The notes: generated by a model from the letters alone, not told the origin. Counted from the first letter of the stretch, positions 43,759 to 54,734 are shown. The stretch is DNA of 64,000 nucleotides from Periplaneta americana (GCF_040183065.1 NC_091118.1:209880029-209944028), one strand, 5' to 3'. Translations and numbers: made by a program.

Positions 43759-45056
43759 CAGGGTGTAAACCATATAAATAGCCAAAACTATACAAACTGT
43801 ACATCTCGGTCTACTAAACATGATGTATAGTGAAATTTTCTTTTTTCCTCTATTCTTGTTTTTAATTCCATAAATATAATGTTTTTAGGATCGATAGTAG
43901 TTTAATTCTTACTGTTCGAGTAAATATGCCATTAGGAAAGTCCAGGATAACATAGAGGGTTTGGAATTGAACGGGTTACATCAGCTCCTTGTCTATGTGG
44001 ATGACGTGAATATGTTAGGAGAAAATCCACAAACGATTAGGGAAAACACGGAAATTTTACTTGAAGCAAGTAAATCCCGAAAAGACAAAGTATATGATTA
44101 TGTCTCGTGACCAGAATATTGTACGAAATGGAAATATAAAAATTGGAAATTTATCTTTTGAAGAGGTGGAGAAGTTCAAATATCTTGGAGCAACAGTAAC
44201 AAATATAAATGATACTCGGGAGGAAATTAAACACAGAATAAAAATGGGAAATGCCTGTTATTATTCGGTTGAGAAGCTTTTATCATCCAGTCTGCTGTCA
44301 AAAAATCTGAAAGTTAGAATTTATAAAACAGTTATATTACCGGTTCTTGTGTATGGTTGTGAAATTTGGACTCTCGCTTTGAGAGGAACATAGGTTAAGG
44401 GTGTTTGAGAATAAGGTGCTTAGGAAAATATTTGGGGCTAAGAGGGATGAAGTTACAGGAGAATGGAGAAAGTTACACAACACAGAACTGCACGCATTGT
44501 ATTCTTCACCTGACATAATTAGGAACATCAAATCCAGACGTTTGAGATGGGGAGGGCATGTAGCACATATGGGCGAATCCAGAAATGCATATAGAGTGTT
44601 AGTTGGGAGACCGGAGGGAAAAAGACCTTTGGGGAAGCCGAGACGTAGATGGGAAGGTAATATTAAAATGGATTTGAGGGAGGTGGGATATGATGATAGA
44701 GACTGGATTAATCTTGCTCAGGATAGGGACCGACGGCGGGCTTATGTGAGGGCGGCAATGAACCTCCGGGTTCCTTAAACGCCAATAAGTAAGTTAGAGT
44801 AAATATGAACGTCATTGCGAATTATCTTCCGTCCAATACACGCTGACACCACCATAGTATTGCAATTCACGTGGCGCACCAAAGTAAATAATGACGGTCT
44901 ACTATAATTTCCAAAAACATTAAATTATACTTAAAGATAACTTTTTTTTTCTATGGAAACTATAAGCGTTAACGAAAAATATTATACTTTTTTGTTCAGT
45001 AATTTATGCTATATCACCAGTATTTTTTTCTGGCAGTTTATATCGTTTACACCCTG
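43759..45056. mobile_element. TIR element (CAGGGTGTAAAC ends, TA site) split by a LINE
   Basis: Left end CAGGGTGTAAACCATATAAA, right end the inverse TTTATATCGTTTACACCCTG, with TA outside both (43757-43758, 45057-45058). CAGGGTG termini with TA duplication fit Tc1/mariner-type non-autonomous elements of insects. Without the LINE-A insertion it is about 420 bp. No coding capacity of its own. Confidence 0.78.
43929..44796 (+). pseudogene. LINE-A copy 4 with 11-bp TSD
   Basis: Begins at the codons for the AIRKV segment. The catalytic motif reads YVDD ([16 protein letters not shown]). A frameshift near 44080 and a two-base loss near 44385 break the frame; otherwise 44061-44393 and 44401-44778 are open through KYLGATVTN, VEKLLSSSLLSKNL, VTGEWRKLHNTELH, RRLRWGGHVAHM and the natural end MNLRVP. 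GAGTAAATATG flanks it (43918-43928, 44797-44807). Its 5' cut falls at almost the same element position as copy 5. Confidence 0.92.
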
Positions 45057-45079
45057 TATATGAAAACGAATTACCAGTA

Positions 45080-46610
45080 TGCATGAATCTACCAAACGGT
45101 AGTAAATCGGTAATTCCGTGAATTAAATCGTTTAATCAGTGAGTTATTCTATCGATCATTCAGTAAGGCAATAAGAGAGTCTGAGTGATTAGATCTATTG
45201 GTAGATCGGACAGTCGGTGAGTCAGAAAATCGGCAATTCATTGAGTCAAATTGTTTGGTCAGTGATCTAATCTAAAGGTCATTCAATCAGATAGTGAGCC
45301 GGTCTATCAGTCAGTCAGATAATCAATCAATCAGTCGGTCAGAAAATCCGTAATTCAGTGAATCAAAAAAATATTTATTCAGTGACTTTATTGGATATTC
45401 AGCGAGTCGATCTATCGGTCAAATTTTTTTATTATTTTACTTGGTTATTTAACGACACTGTATCAACTAAGAAGTTATTTAGCGGCCGATGCCGAGGATT
45501 CGCCATAGATTACCTGATATTTTCCTTATAGTTGGGGCAAACCTCGGAAAAAACCCAACCAGGTAATCAGCCCAAGAGGGAATCGAACCCGCGCCCGCGC
45601 GCAACTCCGGATCGACAGGCAAGCGCCTTAACCGCCTTAGCTACGCCGGTGGCTCTATCGGTCAATCAACCTGTCTGTGAGTGCTAGAATCAGTCGTCAG
45701 TGTGTCAACAAATCGGTCAGTCAGAGTCTGCTATTCTTTCAGTCAGTGGGTCAAGGAATCTATCAGTCAACCAATCTATCAGTCAGTTATTCAGTGACCC
45801 AATGGATCAGTCAGTCAACCAATGGGTCAGTGAGTCAACAATTCATTGTCAGTGCGTCAACCAATCAGTCACTGATCAATCAATGACTCAAACAATCGGA
45901 CAGTCACTGAATCAAACAATGTCAGTAGGTGAGTCAAACAATCGATCAGTCAGTAAGTCTAGAGATTTATCACTCTATGAGTCAACCAATCGAACAATCT
46001 ATGAGTCAACGAATCGGTCAATGTATGAGTCAATGATTTTGTCAATGTTTGAGTCAACCAATTGGTCAGTACGTTAGTCAACCAACCGGTCAGTGGGTGA
46101 GTCAACCGATATATCAGTCAGTAAGTCAACCAGTCAGTCAGTGAGTCAAACAAATGAATCAGTCAGTGTGTCAAGCAATCGGCCAATGGATGAGTCAATC
46201 AATCGGTAGTCAGAGTCAACGAATCGGTCAGTCACTGAGTCAAGAAGTCAGTCATTGTGTCAATGAATCAGCTAGTGAGTCACTGAAACGGTCAGTCAGT
46301 GAGTCAAACAACGAGTCAGTGAGTAAACCAATCGGTCAATAAGTAAGTCAAAGAATTGGTCAGTCAATGAGTAAACGAATCGTTCAGTCAGTGAGTTAAG
46401 GAATAAGTGAGTCAAACAAGGTATCAGTGAGTCAACCAATCGGTCTGTGAGTCAAATAATGGGTCAGTCAATGAGTCAACAAATCGTTCAGTCAGTGAGT
46501 TAACGAACCTGTCAGTGAGTCAAACAATGAATCAGTCAGTGAGTCAACCAATCGATCAGACAGTGAGTCATTCAACCAGTGGTCAATGATGTAATCAATA
46601 TGTCCAAAGG
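45080..46610. repeat. GTCA-type tetranucleotide array with 24-bp modules
   Basis: Degenerate runs of GTCA, GTGA, ACCA and ATCG words, often as 24-bp modules such as CAGTGAGTCAACCAATCGGT. Interrupted at 45423-45653 by a SINE. The plus frame at 45700-46077 reads as SVSQSTNQ-type text and is an artefact. Confidence 0.9.
45423..45653 (-). mobile_element. tRNA-derived SINE with 12-bp TSD
   Basis: The minus strand begins GCCACCGGCGTAGCTAAGGC (A box). GCGGGTTCGATTCCC (B box) follows, then a body with TGATTACCTGGTTGGG and TTCCGAGG, and an end of CGTTAAATAACCAAGTAAAA plus an A/T tail. TCTATCGGTCAA flanks it (45411-45422, 45654-45665). It inserted into the GTCA array, which resumes directly after. Relatives at 20838 and 28872. 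Confidence 0.92.
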
Positions 46611-46879
46611 TCTAACAATAACGAGGTCAATATAATAGCAGCTTTCGTAGAAATTCCGTCTATGATATTAAATAATATATGGGTGGAATCATTATTTACT
46701 GTTATCTGGTAGGATCTATGGCCTTAAACCTTCGGATTAATTGAATAAATAAATAAATAAATAAATAAATTCGGACGTGTTAGAAAATGATTAAACAATT
46801 TGAGTAAGATAATAAGACTTCCATCAGTTTAGAGTCAATGTATACAATATTAAATAGCAGGTTCGGACTGATACCTACA
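46611..46879. other. Unassigned sequence with AAAT microsatellite
   Basis: AAAT units at 46742-46770 follow CTTCGGATTAATTG, like the tail of a retroposon. Nothing else recognised. Confidence 0.45.
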
Positions 46880-47110
46880 TCTATTATCAGGCAGTACATC
46901 TCACTTGACGATATGTGTCAGAGGAAGAACAATTGTTTGTATGCATCTGAAGTCTGACTAGAGTAACATGTAGCTAGTCGGCGATGTATGCAATGGAGGG
47001 GGAAAGAAACTTGCCGCCCTACCCCATTATCTCCTGGCTTAGGTTCCTCATAAGTGGTTCCTTTTTGGTATCACTGTGAGGTTCAGACCTATCTTCAGAC
47101 AGTTGACTTA
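46880..47110 (+). repeat. Possible dispersed repeat (GCCGCCCTACCCCATTATCT type)
   Basis: CATCTGAAGTCTGACTAGAG, GATGTATGCAATGGAGGG, GCCGCCCTACCCCATTATCT and CAGACAGTTGACT form a block that I recall as repetitive in cockroach and termite sequence. Not verified. No second copy here. Confidence 0.35.
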
Positions 47111-47226
47111 ACAACAATATTTAATAGTTATTTTTACATTTTTCATCCGTTTTCGAATAAATCGCTTTTATTATTCTTGACAGATGTAATTATGTAACTA
47201 CAAATAAATCATTATTATTAGTATCA

Positions 47227-47276
<50 letters not shown>

Positions 47277-47727
47277 TTACCTACTCCAAGATTTGTCACT
47301 GACCAACTAGGCACAGAAATTATCTTATATCTGCATGAAGTTAGTTTGCAAAGAGTAGCAATTGAAGAAGTTTCGTGCCCTCAGAGATGTTTCGTGGATG
47401 TACAGAAATTCACGAAAGCCTGAGGAATGCTGAATACGGAATGAAAGAGAAGGGCTTTGTTCCTGTGATTGAAAAGAAGCCCTACACAGCAGGTCTCTTA
47501 TTTCCCCCACAAACAATTTCTAAGATGTGATACTGTTCTTACTTGTGGAGTTCGCAAGCTCTACAATCGTCAGTGTTTTGTTATTTCACTTTCCTTGAAG
47601 GGAACAAACAATGTTGAATTATCCTGAATTTACGTCTGCTGTGTTGAAATGTCTCCGGGTTCCTTGGGCATCTGTTGACCCAGAAAGTATAATTTAAATG
47701 TTAGTAACCTTAGGCGCAGAATCAAAG
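47111..47727. other. ATT microsatellite and unassigned sequence
   Basis: About 18 ATT units at 47222-47275. The rest shows no gene or repeat relation. Confidence 0.5.
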
Positions 47728-48652
47728 AATAGTAATATGGGTTACAAGAGCGGTATGTTGAAGTTTTCATGTTCGAGGAAAAGTTTGAAAAAGCGAAACG
47801 TAGTTGAGCTTTTTTAATTTCCGAGAACTGAAAGAAAACATACCGCTCGTGTATCGCACATTATTTTGTGCGAGATCGTGCGTATTTGCTTGCTTTCCGC
47901 ACACAACCAATACGCGGTAAGTGTGAAATACCACATTCAGTATTCCCAACCTAACACACATAATAATTTCCCTCTTCTTACCGCTTAAGTGACATATTGA
48001 TTTTACTGCTTTAGGCTTTTAACATATTATTTTTAGAGACGTTCAATAAAGTAATAATTATAAATTGGAAACTTACCACTGCAATTTCACCTAAATTTGT
48101 TTTTAAATATTTGTAAAAATTAAGTAAAGTCTACTACTCCACGAAACTTATTGCATTCCTGATACAAGTAACATTAAGGAAGCCGTGAAAAAATCAACAA
48201 AGTTGCCGATGTTATTACTGCAATATGTTATATAAATAATATTGTTAAAATATTAAAATGAAAAATAAATCATTACATAACCTTACCGTTTGTTTTAAGT
48301 TCGCATTTATAGACTGGGGGGGAAAAAAAGACAGACGTATATCACGGCCTGCTGGAGTATAGTAAACACAGAAAACATTTTAAAGCAACAATGTTGAAGA
48401 TAGATATTTTTGTTTTGAAAATTTGCCGTCATTGAACAGAAACCAAGATGGAGATTTCATTGCAACTAATTAGAAATTCCTCTTTCAGGTATGTAACAAA
48501 CGATCTTCGCACAAAATAATATATGATACACGAGCGGTATGTTTTCTTTCAATTCTCGGAAATTAAAAAAGCTCAACTACGTTTCGCTTTTTCAAACTTT
48601 TCCTCGAACATGAAAACTTCAATATACCGCTCTTGTAACGCATATTACTATT
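47728..48652. mobile_element. 925-bp TIR element with hairpin-forming ends, copy 1
   Basis: The left 145 bp and right 145 bp are inverted copies beginning AATAGTAATATG and GTTACAAGAGCGGTATGTT, with GAAAAAGCGAAACGTAGTTG inside. Each end is itself a hairpin: GAGCGGTAT near the start pairs with ATACCGCTC near 47842. No convincing coding frame and no clear TSD. An inverted second copy begins at 63337. Confidence 0.82.
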
Positions 48653-49630
48653 ACATTATTAGGAACGACATCTTTCAATGTCACCTTCTCTCTGTCATAT
48701 CTCTGTTACTAAGTCATTTAGACAATTAGTTCATATGACATTTTTATTTCTTTTCAAATGTATAACACGATAGACATGTTTAAGGCAATAATAACGGGAC
48801 ACCCTGTATACTTTCGTAATAGGCCGTATATTAAACCGAAGTTTAGTAGAGTTTATTGAGCATGAAGTAAGTTGCTTCTTGAGAAAATAGAAACAAATGA
48901 ACCACGAAAAGAGCTGTAGGCGTTTTTGATAATGCAAGTGGGACGAATATTCTAGAATCTCTTACAAGTTGAGCGAGTCTCAGACCTAAAAGTGTGCTTT
49001 AAGGCAAGTTATGAAATTTCCTGAAACAGTTTTCCGTGATTAAAATCAAGCAGAACTCACTACTAGTACGTTTAATTTCTCAATGTTTCCATAATGCTCC
49101 CTCTACTTAGCTTTAATGCTTGTGCAATGTCTCTGGCAAAGGGAAGAACAAATGACTGCCACTTTGCGTTCAAGGTGTAGAAAACTAATCCCTGCTCCTT
49201 CTCATCTCCATGACTACATGGCTGCCTTCATTTCCGTTCTGATTGTTATAACGACCGGTGCATGTAGATGTCTCTGCAGATACTTTACCAATTATTAATA
49301 TTTGCCTTTACGGTTGAAAATTTCTCTGCTTGAGCTGTGCAGATAAACGAATGACAGATAATGGCGGAATCGAATACATTTTTAAAGTGACTATTAGTCT
49401 ATGTCATAATGCAAAGTTCTATAATATGCTATTAATGATGCAAATTATGCATTTCATTATATAGTATAATGCGATACAAATGTGGCAAGTCTTTTAGAAA
49501 GAAGAACAGTTTGAAAGAACGAGGCAAAGTCGATTTTATTCCATTTCCAAGATTGTGTAAATCACTCTTTTACGTTGACTGCAGACTATTTTTAGATAAT
49601 CGCAATTTATCTTAATTAAAACAAATAATG
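48653..49630. other. Unassigned sequence
   Basis: GGGACACCCTGTATAC at 48790 resembles a lone transposon terminus. Nothing else was recognised; the 60-codon frame at 49116 has no domain. Confidence 0.4.
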
Positions 49631-50293
49631 GTACATTATGCAACGAGCCTATAATGATAGTAATTAAGACGCGAATATGTTAATGAAACGAGTGCAAGCG
49701 AGTTTCATAATTTTCATACGAGCGTCTTAATTACTATTATAGGCAAGTTTCATACGACTTTTTATGCTCGACCATATTTATAACTTGAAATTATTCATAA
49801 GTATTCATGTTATTCTTATCTGACTGGGGAGCGGAACTGACCTTGTGCAATATCACGTAAATTGTGAGATGTGCGCAGACGCGAAAGTATTGATTTTTTC
49901 CGAGAAACAAATGTCGACATTGACCTTGATACAATCTAGAGAGTAAAATAAACATTAATCTTGATATAACCTTGAAATTGATTTAGACATTGAAAAACGA
50001 GATGACAAATTGAATTTATTTGAATGTTATTTACAATTAACGCTAATTATTATAGTAACAGAACATAACCTTCTGCGACAGTATTGGATTTCCAGCCTCC
50101 GTGACGTTTCGCTAGTTGTCTTTCGATTGCATATCCGAGAATAATCGATACTTGCGCTTTCATATTGCTACAATGGTGTTTTCTGATTGGTGCAACACCT
50201 GAACTTTAATGAATAGGTGTACTTTAATGAGGTCCATTAAAGGATGCTACCAGGTGTATAATTACTACATTTCGGCATGGTCGAGCATAAAAT
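49631..50293 (-). repeat. Family-F repeat, copy D
   Basis: Inverted orientation. Ends TACATTATGCAACGAGCC and GGCATGGTCGAGCATAAAA. Keeps the block lost from copies A and B, including CACCAATCAGAAAAC on the minus strand. The palindrome centre has the majority orientation. Confidence 0.88.
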
Positions 50294-50529
50294 ATATTAA
50301 ACGAAAATGCAAAAATCATAATTTGCTTCTTAAGTGATAAATATAAGATTATTCAAAAGTAAGTTCCCATTTTTAAACAGCTGTATCTTCTGTACAGCTG
50401 TCAAAAGAAAAAGTGGCCGCTCTCTTGAAGCAAAGTTCCCTTCGGGTATCTTCGTCACAATTCGGAGACAGGCGATGTTACATGTTGTTGGACCACGTTG
50501 CGTGATATCTACAGTTATAATTAAAGTAT

Positions 50530-50605
50530 TCTGTGTGTTACTTGATAGCGTAATGGTAGCGTTCTGGCCTCTTATTGGTAACGTCCTACGTTCGAATACA
50601 ACCTC
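50530..50605 (+). repeat. tRNA-like segment inside a TIR element
   Basis: AGCGTAATGGTAGCGTTCTG resembles a D arm and A box, and ACGTTCGAATACAAC a B box about 40 bp later. Pairing is poor. Possibly a captured SINE head. A second weaker inverted candidate lies at 51165-51225. Confidence 0.4.
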
Positions 50606-50639
50606 GTGCTTTTTATGTTCTTTTTTGTTTTGTTTTCAA

Positions 50640-51150
50640 GAGAGAGACATTTATGTTATTTATATCGCTAAAGAACTATAAATAAATCATAACTTGAATA
50701 TTATTTATGTCGCTAAAGAACGATAACAATATAAATAACTTGAATATCATTTATGCAGTATCACTAAAGAACGATAGCAGAATATAAATGATAAATATCA
50801 GTTTGTTTAATTAATATAAGATATTATATAATATATTTAATTATTTAAATAAAATAACCTATTTTACAAAGAAAAATAGTTATTTGTATTATAATAATTA
50901 CTTACATAAAATACAGATTATTTATACCGCGAAAGAACAATAACAGAATATAAAAAAACGTGAATATTATTCATATTGTTAAAGAACGATAACAGAATAC
51001 AAAAAATCATAACTTAATATTATTTATATTGCTGATATAACAAAATATAATAACTTGACATCGATAAAAAAACGATAACAGAATAAAAATGTTAATTTAA
51101 ATATTTATTATTTATATCGCTAAAGAACGATTAAAAAATAAAATGAAAAC
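50640..51150. repeat. Degenerate tandem repeat, about 55-60 bp
   Basis: Eight or so diverged units with ATTATTTATATCGCTAAAGA, ACGATAACAGAATATAA and TAACTTGA. Confidence 0.75.
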
Positions 51151-51460
51151 TTGAAGAAGGCTCAAATCCACAACGTTCGAATCATTAAGTAAGCACCCAA
51201 CCGCTGGTCTATGAGACGCAGATTTGGAATAATTCCATAGTTCCAGAACTGCTTCTGCAAGCATATGCATCGTGTAACATCGCCGTGATCCGAAGTGGAC
51301 TTAGAAAATATTCGCTGTTCACGAGTGCGGCCACTTTTTTTTTTGACAACTGTACATATCAGCAGTTTGATATCATATAGATACCATTACTGTTTAGAAG
51401 GTTTGGGTTTTTTTTTTATCGATGCGTGTTTCGTTGCTATGGTAGCTGTGTCACGCTTGT

Positions 51461-51461
<1 letters not shown>

Positions 51462-51510
<49 letters not shown>

Positions 51511-51796
51511 GAAGAAAGAAAGAAAGAAAGAAAGGAAGAAAGGAAGAAAGAAAGAAAGAGAGAAAGAAAGAAAGGTATCCCCGTAACATGCCATGAAGGC
51601 ACTTGGGGGGCATGGAGGTAGAGACCCATGCTTTCCATGACCTCGGCACTAGAATGAGTTGGTGTGGTCGGCACCACGCTCTGACCGGCTTTTACCCCCG
51701 GGAAAGACCCGGTACTCAATTTTATAGGAGGCTGAGTGAACCTCGTGGCCGGTCTGAAAGTTTGGCAACTAGAAAACATCCTGTTACCACCTGGCA
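51462..51796 (-). mobile_element. SINE, 5'-truncated, with GAAA tail and 15-bp TSD
   Basis: The minus strand ends in a TTTC tail (the plus-strand GAAA run 51462-51575). The body has CATGCCCCCCAAGTGCC, GGTCATGGAAAGCATGG and GGGTCTTTCCCGGGG. TGTGTCACGCTTGTA flanks it (51447-51461, 51797-51811). The tRNA head known for such SINEs is not present, so it is truncated. It lies just upstream of the mariner-like fragment. Frames across the GAAA run are artefacts. Confidence 0.85.
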
Positions 51797-51877
51797 TGTG
51801 TCACGCTTGTATAAACAATAATTGTTGTTGAGAATACAGACGGCAATTGTAGGAGAGTCATTTTAATAATTTTTACA

Positions 51878-52123
51878 ATGGTTTTACATTTACGAGTTCG
51901 AATTTGCCTTCTTCACTGCTATTACGAATGCAATAGAAAATACGCATTTGTATTGAGAAGATATCGGACGTTACATGGATTGAGAAATGGATTCTGCTCT
52001 GTAAAATCATTTCGTAAGTTGATTAACAAATTTGTAGAAACTGGTTCAGTTGCCGATAAAAACCGATCGGGTATACCAAAATTAGTAGAAAACGAGACGA
52101 GTGCAGCAAGTGATATTCTCTAG
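51878..52123 (+). pseudogene. Mariner-like transposase N terminus (DUF4817-type), cut by a LINE
   Basis: Eighty-one codons from a plausible start (MVLHLRVRICLLHCYYEC), with LRRYRTLHGLRNGFCSVKSF, KLINKFVETGSVADK, RSGIPKLVENE and SDIL. KFxETGSVxDxxRSGxPK is the signature of the DUF4817 helix-turn-helix domain that binds transposon ends. The frame stops exactly where LINE-A copy 5 begins, and no continuation was found after that LINE, so the DDE domain is lost. Compare 15436-15783 (other N terminus) and 23640-24005 (C terminus). The start is supported by the open frame and the conserved first residues. Confidence 0.8.
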
Positions 52124-52125
52124 AG

Positions 52126-53010
52126 TATGCCATTAGGAAAGTTCAGGATAACAGACAGACTTTGGAATTGAACGGATTACATCAGCTGCTTGTCTATGGG
52201 GATGACGTGAATATGTTAGGAGAAAATCCACAAACGATTAGGGAAAACACGGGAATTTTACTTGAAGCAAGTAAAGCGATAGGTTTGGAAGCAAATCCCA
52301 AAAAGACAAAGTATATGATTATGTCTCGTGACCAGAATATTGTACGAAATGGAAATATAAAAATTGGAAATTTATTATTTGAAGAGGACGAAAAATTCAA
52401 ATATCTTGGCGCAACAGTAACAAATATGAATCACACTCGGGAGGAAATTAAACACAGAATAAATATGGGAAATGAGTGTTATTATTCGGTTGAGAAGCTT
52501 TTATCATCCAGTCTGCTGTCAAAAAGTCTGAAAGTTAGAATTTATATAATAGTTATATTACCGGTTGTTCTTTATTGTTGTGAAACTTGGGCTCTCACTT
52601 TGAGAGAGGAACATAGATTAAGGGTGTTTGAGAATAAGGTTCTTAGGAAAATATTTGGGGCTAAGAGGGATGAAGTTACAGGAGAATGGAGAAAGTTACA
52701 CAACACAGAGCTGCACGCATTGTATTCTTCACCTGACATAATTAGGAACATTAAATCCAGACGTTTAAAATGGGCAGGGCATGTAGCACGTATGGGCGAA
52801 TCCAGAAATGCATATAGAGTGTTAGTTGGGAGGCCTGAGGGAAAAAGACCTTTGGGGAGGCCGAGACGTAGATGGGAAGATAATATTAAAATGGATTTGA
52901 GGGAGGTGGGATGTGATGATAGAGACTGGATTAATCTTGCTCAGGATAGGGACCAATGGCGTGCTTATGTGAGGGCGGCAATGAACCTCCGGGTTCCTTA
53001 AAAGCCAGTA
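52126..53010 (+). pseudogene. LINE-A copy 5, most intact partial ORF2
   Basis: About 290 codons open from YAIRKVQDN to the natural stop at 53001. Order: [20 protein letters not shown] (catalytic motif YGDD), [120 protein letters not shown] and MNLRVP. The 3' tail AAAGCCAGTAAGTAAATAAG runs into an AAC/AAT microsatellite. The N-terminal reverse transcriptase and endonuclease are missing, so it is not autonomous although the frame is clean. Clade unresolved (RTE/CR1-like). Confidence 0.93.
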
Positions 53011-53028
53011 AGTAAATAAGTAACAACA

Positions 53029-53030
53029 AC

Positions 53031-53063
<33 letters not shown>
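53029..53063. repeat. AAC/AAT microsatellite
   Basis: Follows the LINE-A tail and may have grown from it. Confidence 0.9.
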
Positions 53064-53064
<1 letters not shown>

Positions 53065-54224
53065 GAACACTTTTCTCTCTAAAAACGTACCAATCGTTGC
53101 GGCTTTCCATTTTCACATGGAAGTGTTACTTTGCCCTTACAGCTAGTGAAAAACTGTCTGCCATTGTTATCCATCTGATCGCAGGTGACGGAAATTCGAT
53201 TATTGCTTTCAATTACGCCCGTATTGCAATTGAATTATTCATTAGGGAGCCGCTAACAGTAACGTAACATTTGTCCAATAGCGGCCCGCAGTAACCTAGT
53301 TAGGGAAGCCCCCATTACGCACCCACGTGCTATGGGCGATCTGTCAAGGAGCCCTGTTTACCGCCTCGGTGTTTCGGTATTTTTGTTCCAGCGATATTAA
53401 ATGAAGTCAACCGAAACTCTGCTGTTTGGACTGTCAATATTGGCCTAGGGAGGAAGATAATGCCACGGGACGTCGAGTCAGCGGGGATGTTTTCAAAATA
53501 TTGTTAACATTACGATGTGTGGCGGCAATTAAGGTAGGAGCATGAGCAAACTGCAAGGCGGGACACACGGCTCATGGCAACAGTTGTGTACACAACAGTT
53601 GTGGCCATCGCAGTTCTGTTCTCCAGCGGCACGGAGTGGGTAAATAATTTAGAGTGCTCACACATCTTTACTAATGACAGCAAAGCAAAGTAACACGCGT
53701 TAATAAGAGATCTGGGTACTTTAGATGACCAAACAGTCAGATTTTCTGTTTTAGGTCTTAAAACAATTGACAGCAGATGAGTGTGTACGAAACATTAGGA
53801 AAAATTGCATGAAATCTGGTTGCCATGGATCCGATCCTAATAATCGTTGCTATTTTTTTTTTGTAGCTTTTGGCTGTAGAACAGTTCTTATCTACTGTAA
53901 TGTAAGCTAGCCTAGATAATTAATTTTATCCATGACCATAACGAAAAACATGCCTTTACTAAATACTTTTGCGTTTGTAAAGTAGGCTTTTATTCAACAT
54001 TATTTTATTCCACTAGCGAGATAAAGTCTTTACCTCACAGTTTGAACTTTATCTCACAGTTCATTAGTATTTTCGTAGTACCCGGGTACACACGTATACT
54101 TTTCCATTGAACTATTACTCAAGAAGTTAATATATTAGTTACTAGATGTCACTACCTCTACTTCTTTATTATCATTTCTTAAATATACATACACTCAATC
54201 TCCTTCTCTTTTCTCTATCTGCTA
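53064..54224. other. Unassigned stretch; 53100-53700 is GC-richer and repeat-free here
   Basis: No frame or RNA recognised. At 53577-53610 the 11-mer CAACAGTTGTG occurs twice around GTTGTGTACACAAC, a perfect 14-bp palindrome, giving two CAGTTG E-box-like sites. Possible regulatory or conserved non-coding DNA, not demonstrable from sequence alone. Confidence 0.4.
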
Positions 54225-54674
54225 TGTGACTTCCTTGTCACAAAGTATTAGGGGCTGCAAGACAACAAACACCTTTAAGAACAGCTTAAATGATAACCTT
54301 ATTAGCATTTCACTCCAATCATACTGATTTAAACTATCACTGACTACATTGTTACTTTTTTCTTTAGACATCATCCTGATTGTGCTGTATTTTCAAAATT
54401 GTCTCATAATAATCTCTTTCTATTATCTAATATTATTTGAAATATATTAACATTCTATGTATTTTAGTTTAATTCTGCTACACAGTTTATTTCAGTGTTT
54501 AATTAATAGTTCATAGTATTTTGTTGTTTAATTCGTAAATAACTCTTGTATACATGTAACTCTCATCTAAATCAAATTGTTGAATTCTTTGTAAGTTCAT
54601 GCATATGTATATACACTTTTTGCTGGTTGAGTGGAAGAGAAGGCCTTACGGCCTTAACTCTGCCAGCTAAAATA

Positions 54675-54733
<59 letters not shown>
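54225..54733 (+). mobile_element. LINE-E 3' end with ATT tail
   Basis: Begins near GGGGCTGCAAGACAACAAAC, which in frame gives RGCKTTNTFKNSL, typical of the last ORF2 residues of Jockey/CR1-like LINEs. It ends GAAGGCCTTACGGCCTTAAC then TCTGCCAG and about 20 ATT units (54676-54733). The same terminus is at 30196. Confidence 0.7.

Positions 54734-54734
<1 letters not shown>

Larger units (their letters stand above)
50395..51352. mobile_element. Non-autonomous TIR element (CAGCTGTCAAAA ends, TA site)
   Basis: Left end CAGCTGTCAAAAGAAAAAGT then GGCCGC; right end GCGGCCACTTTTTTTTTGAC then AACTG, with TA outside each (50393-50394, 51353-51354). The 26-bp TIRs fit a Tc1/mariner-type element. Inside are a tRNA-like segment (50530-50605) and a degenerate tandem repeat (50640-51150). 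No transposase. Confidence 0.75.

Noticed and set aside
45677..46342. Ser/Gln-rich frames (SVSQSTNQ-type)
   Set aside because: Translation of the GTCA tetranucleotide array.
51387..51797. 136-codon minus frame rich in FLSFFLS
   Set aside because: Created by the GAAA tail of a SINE.
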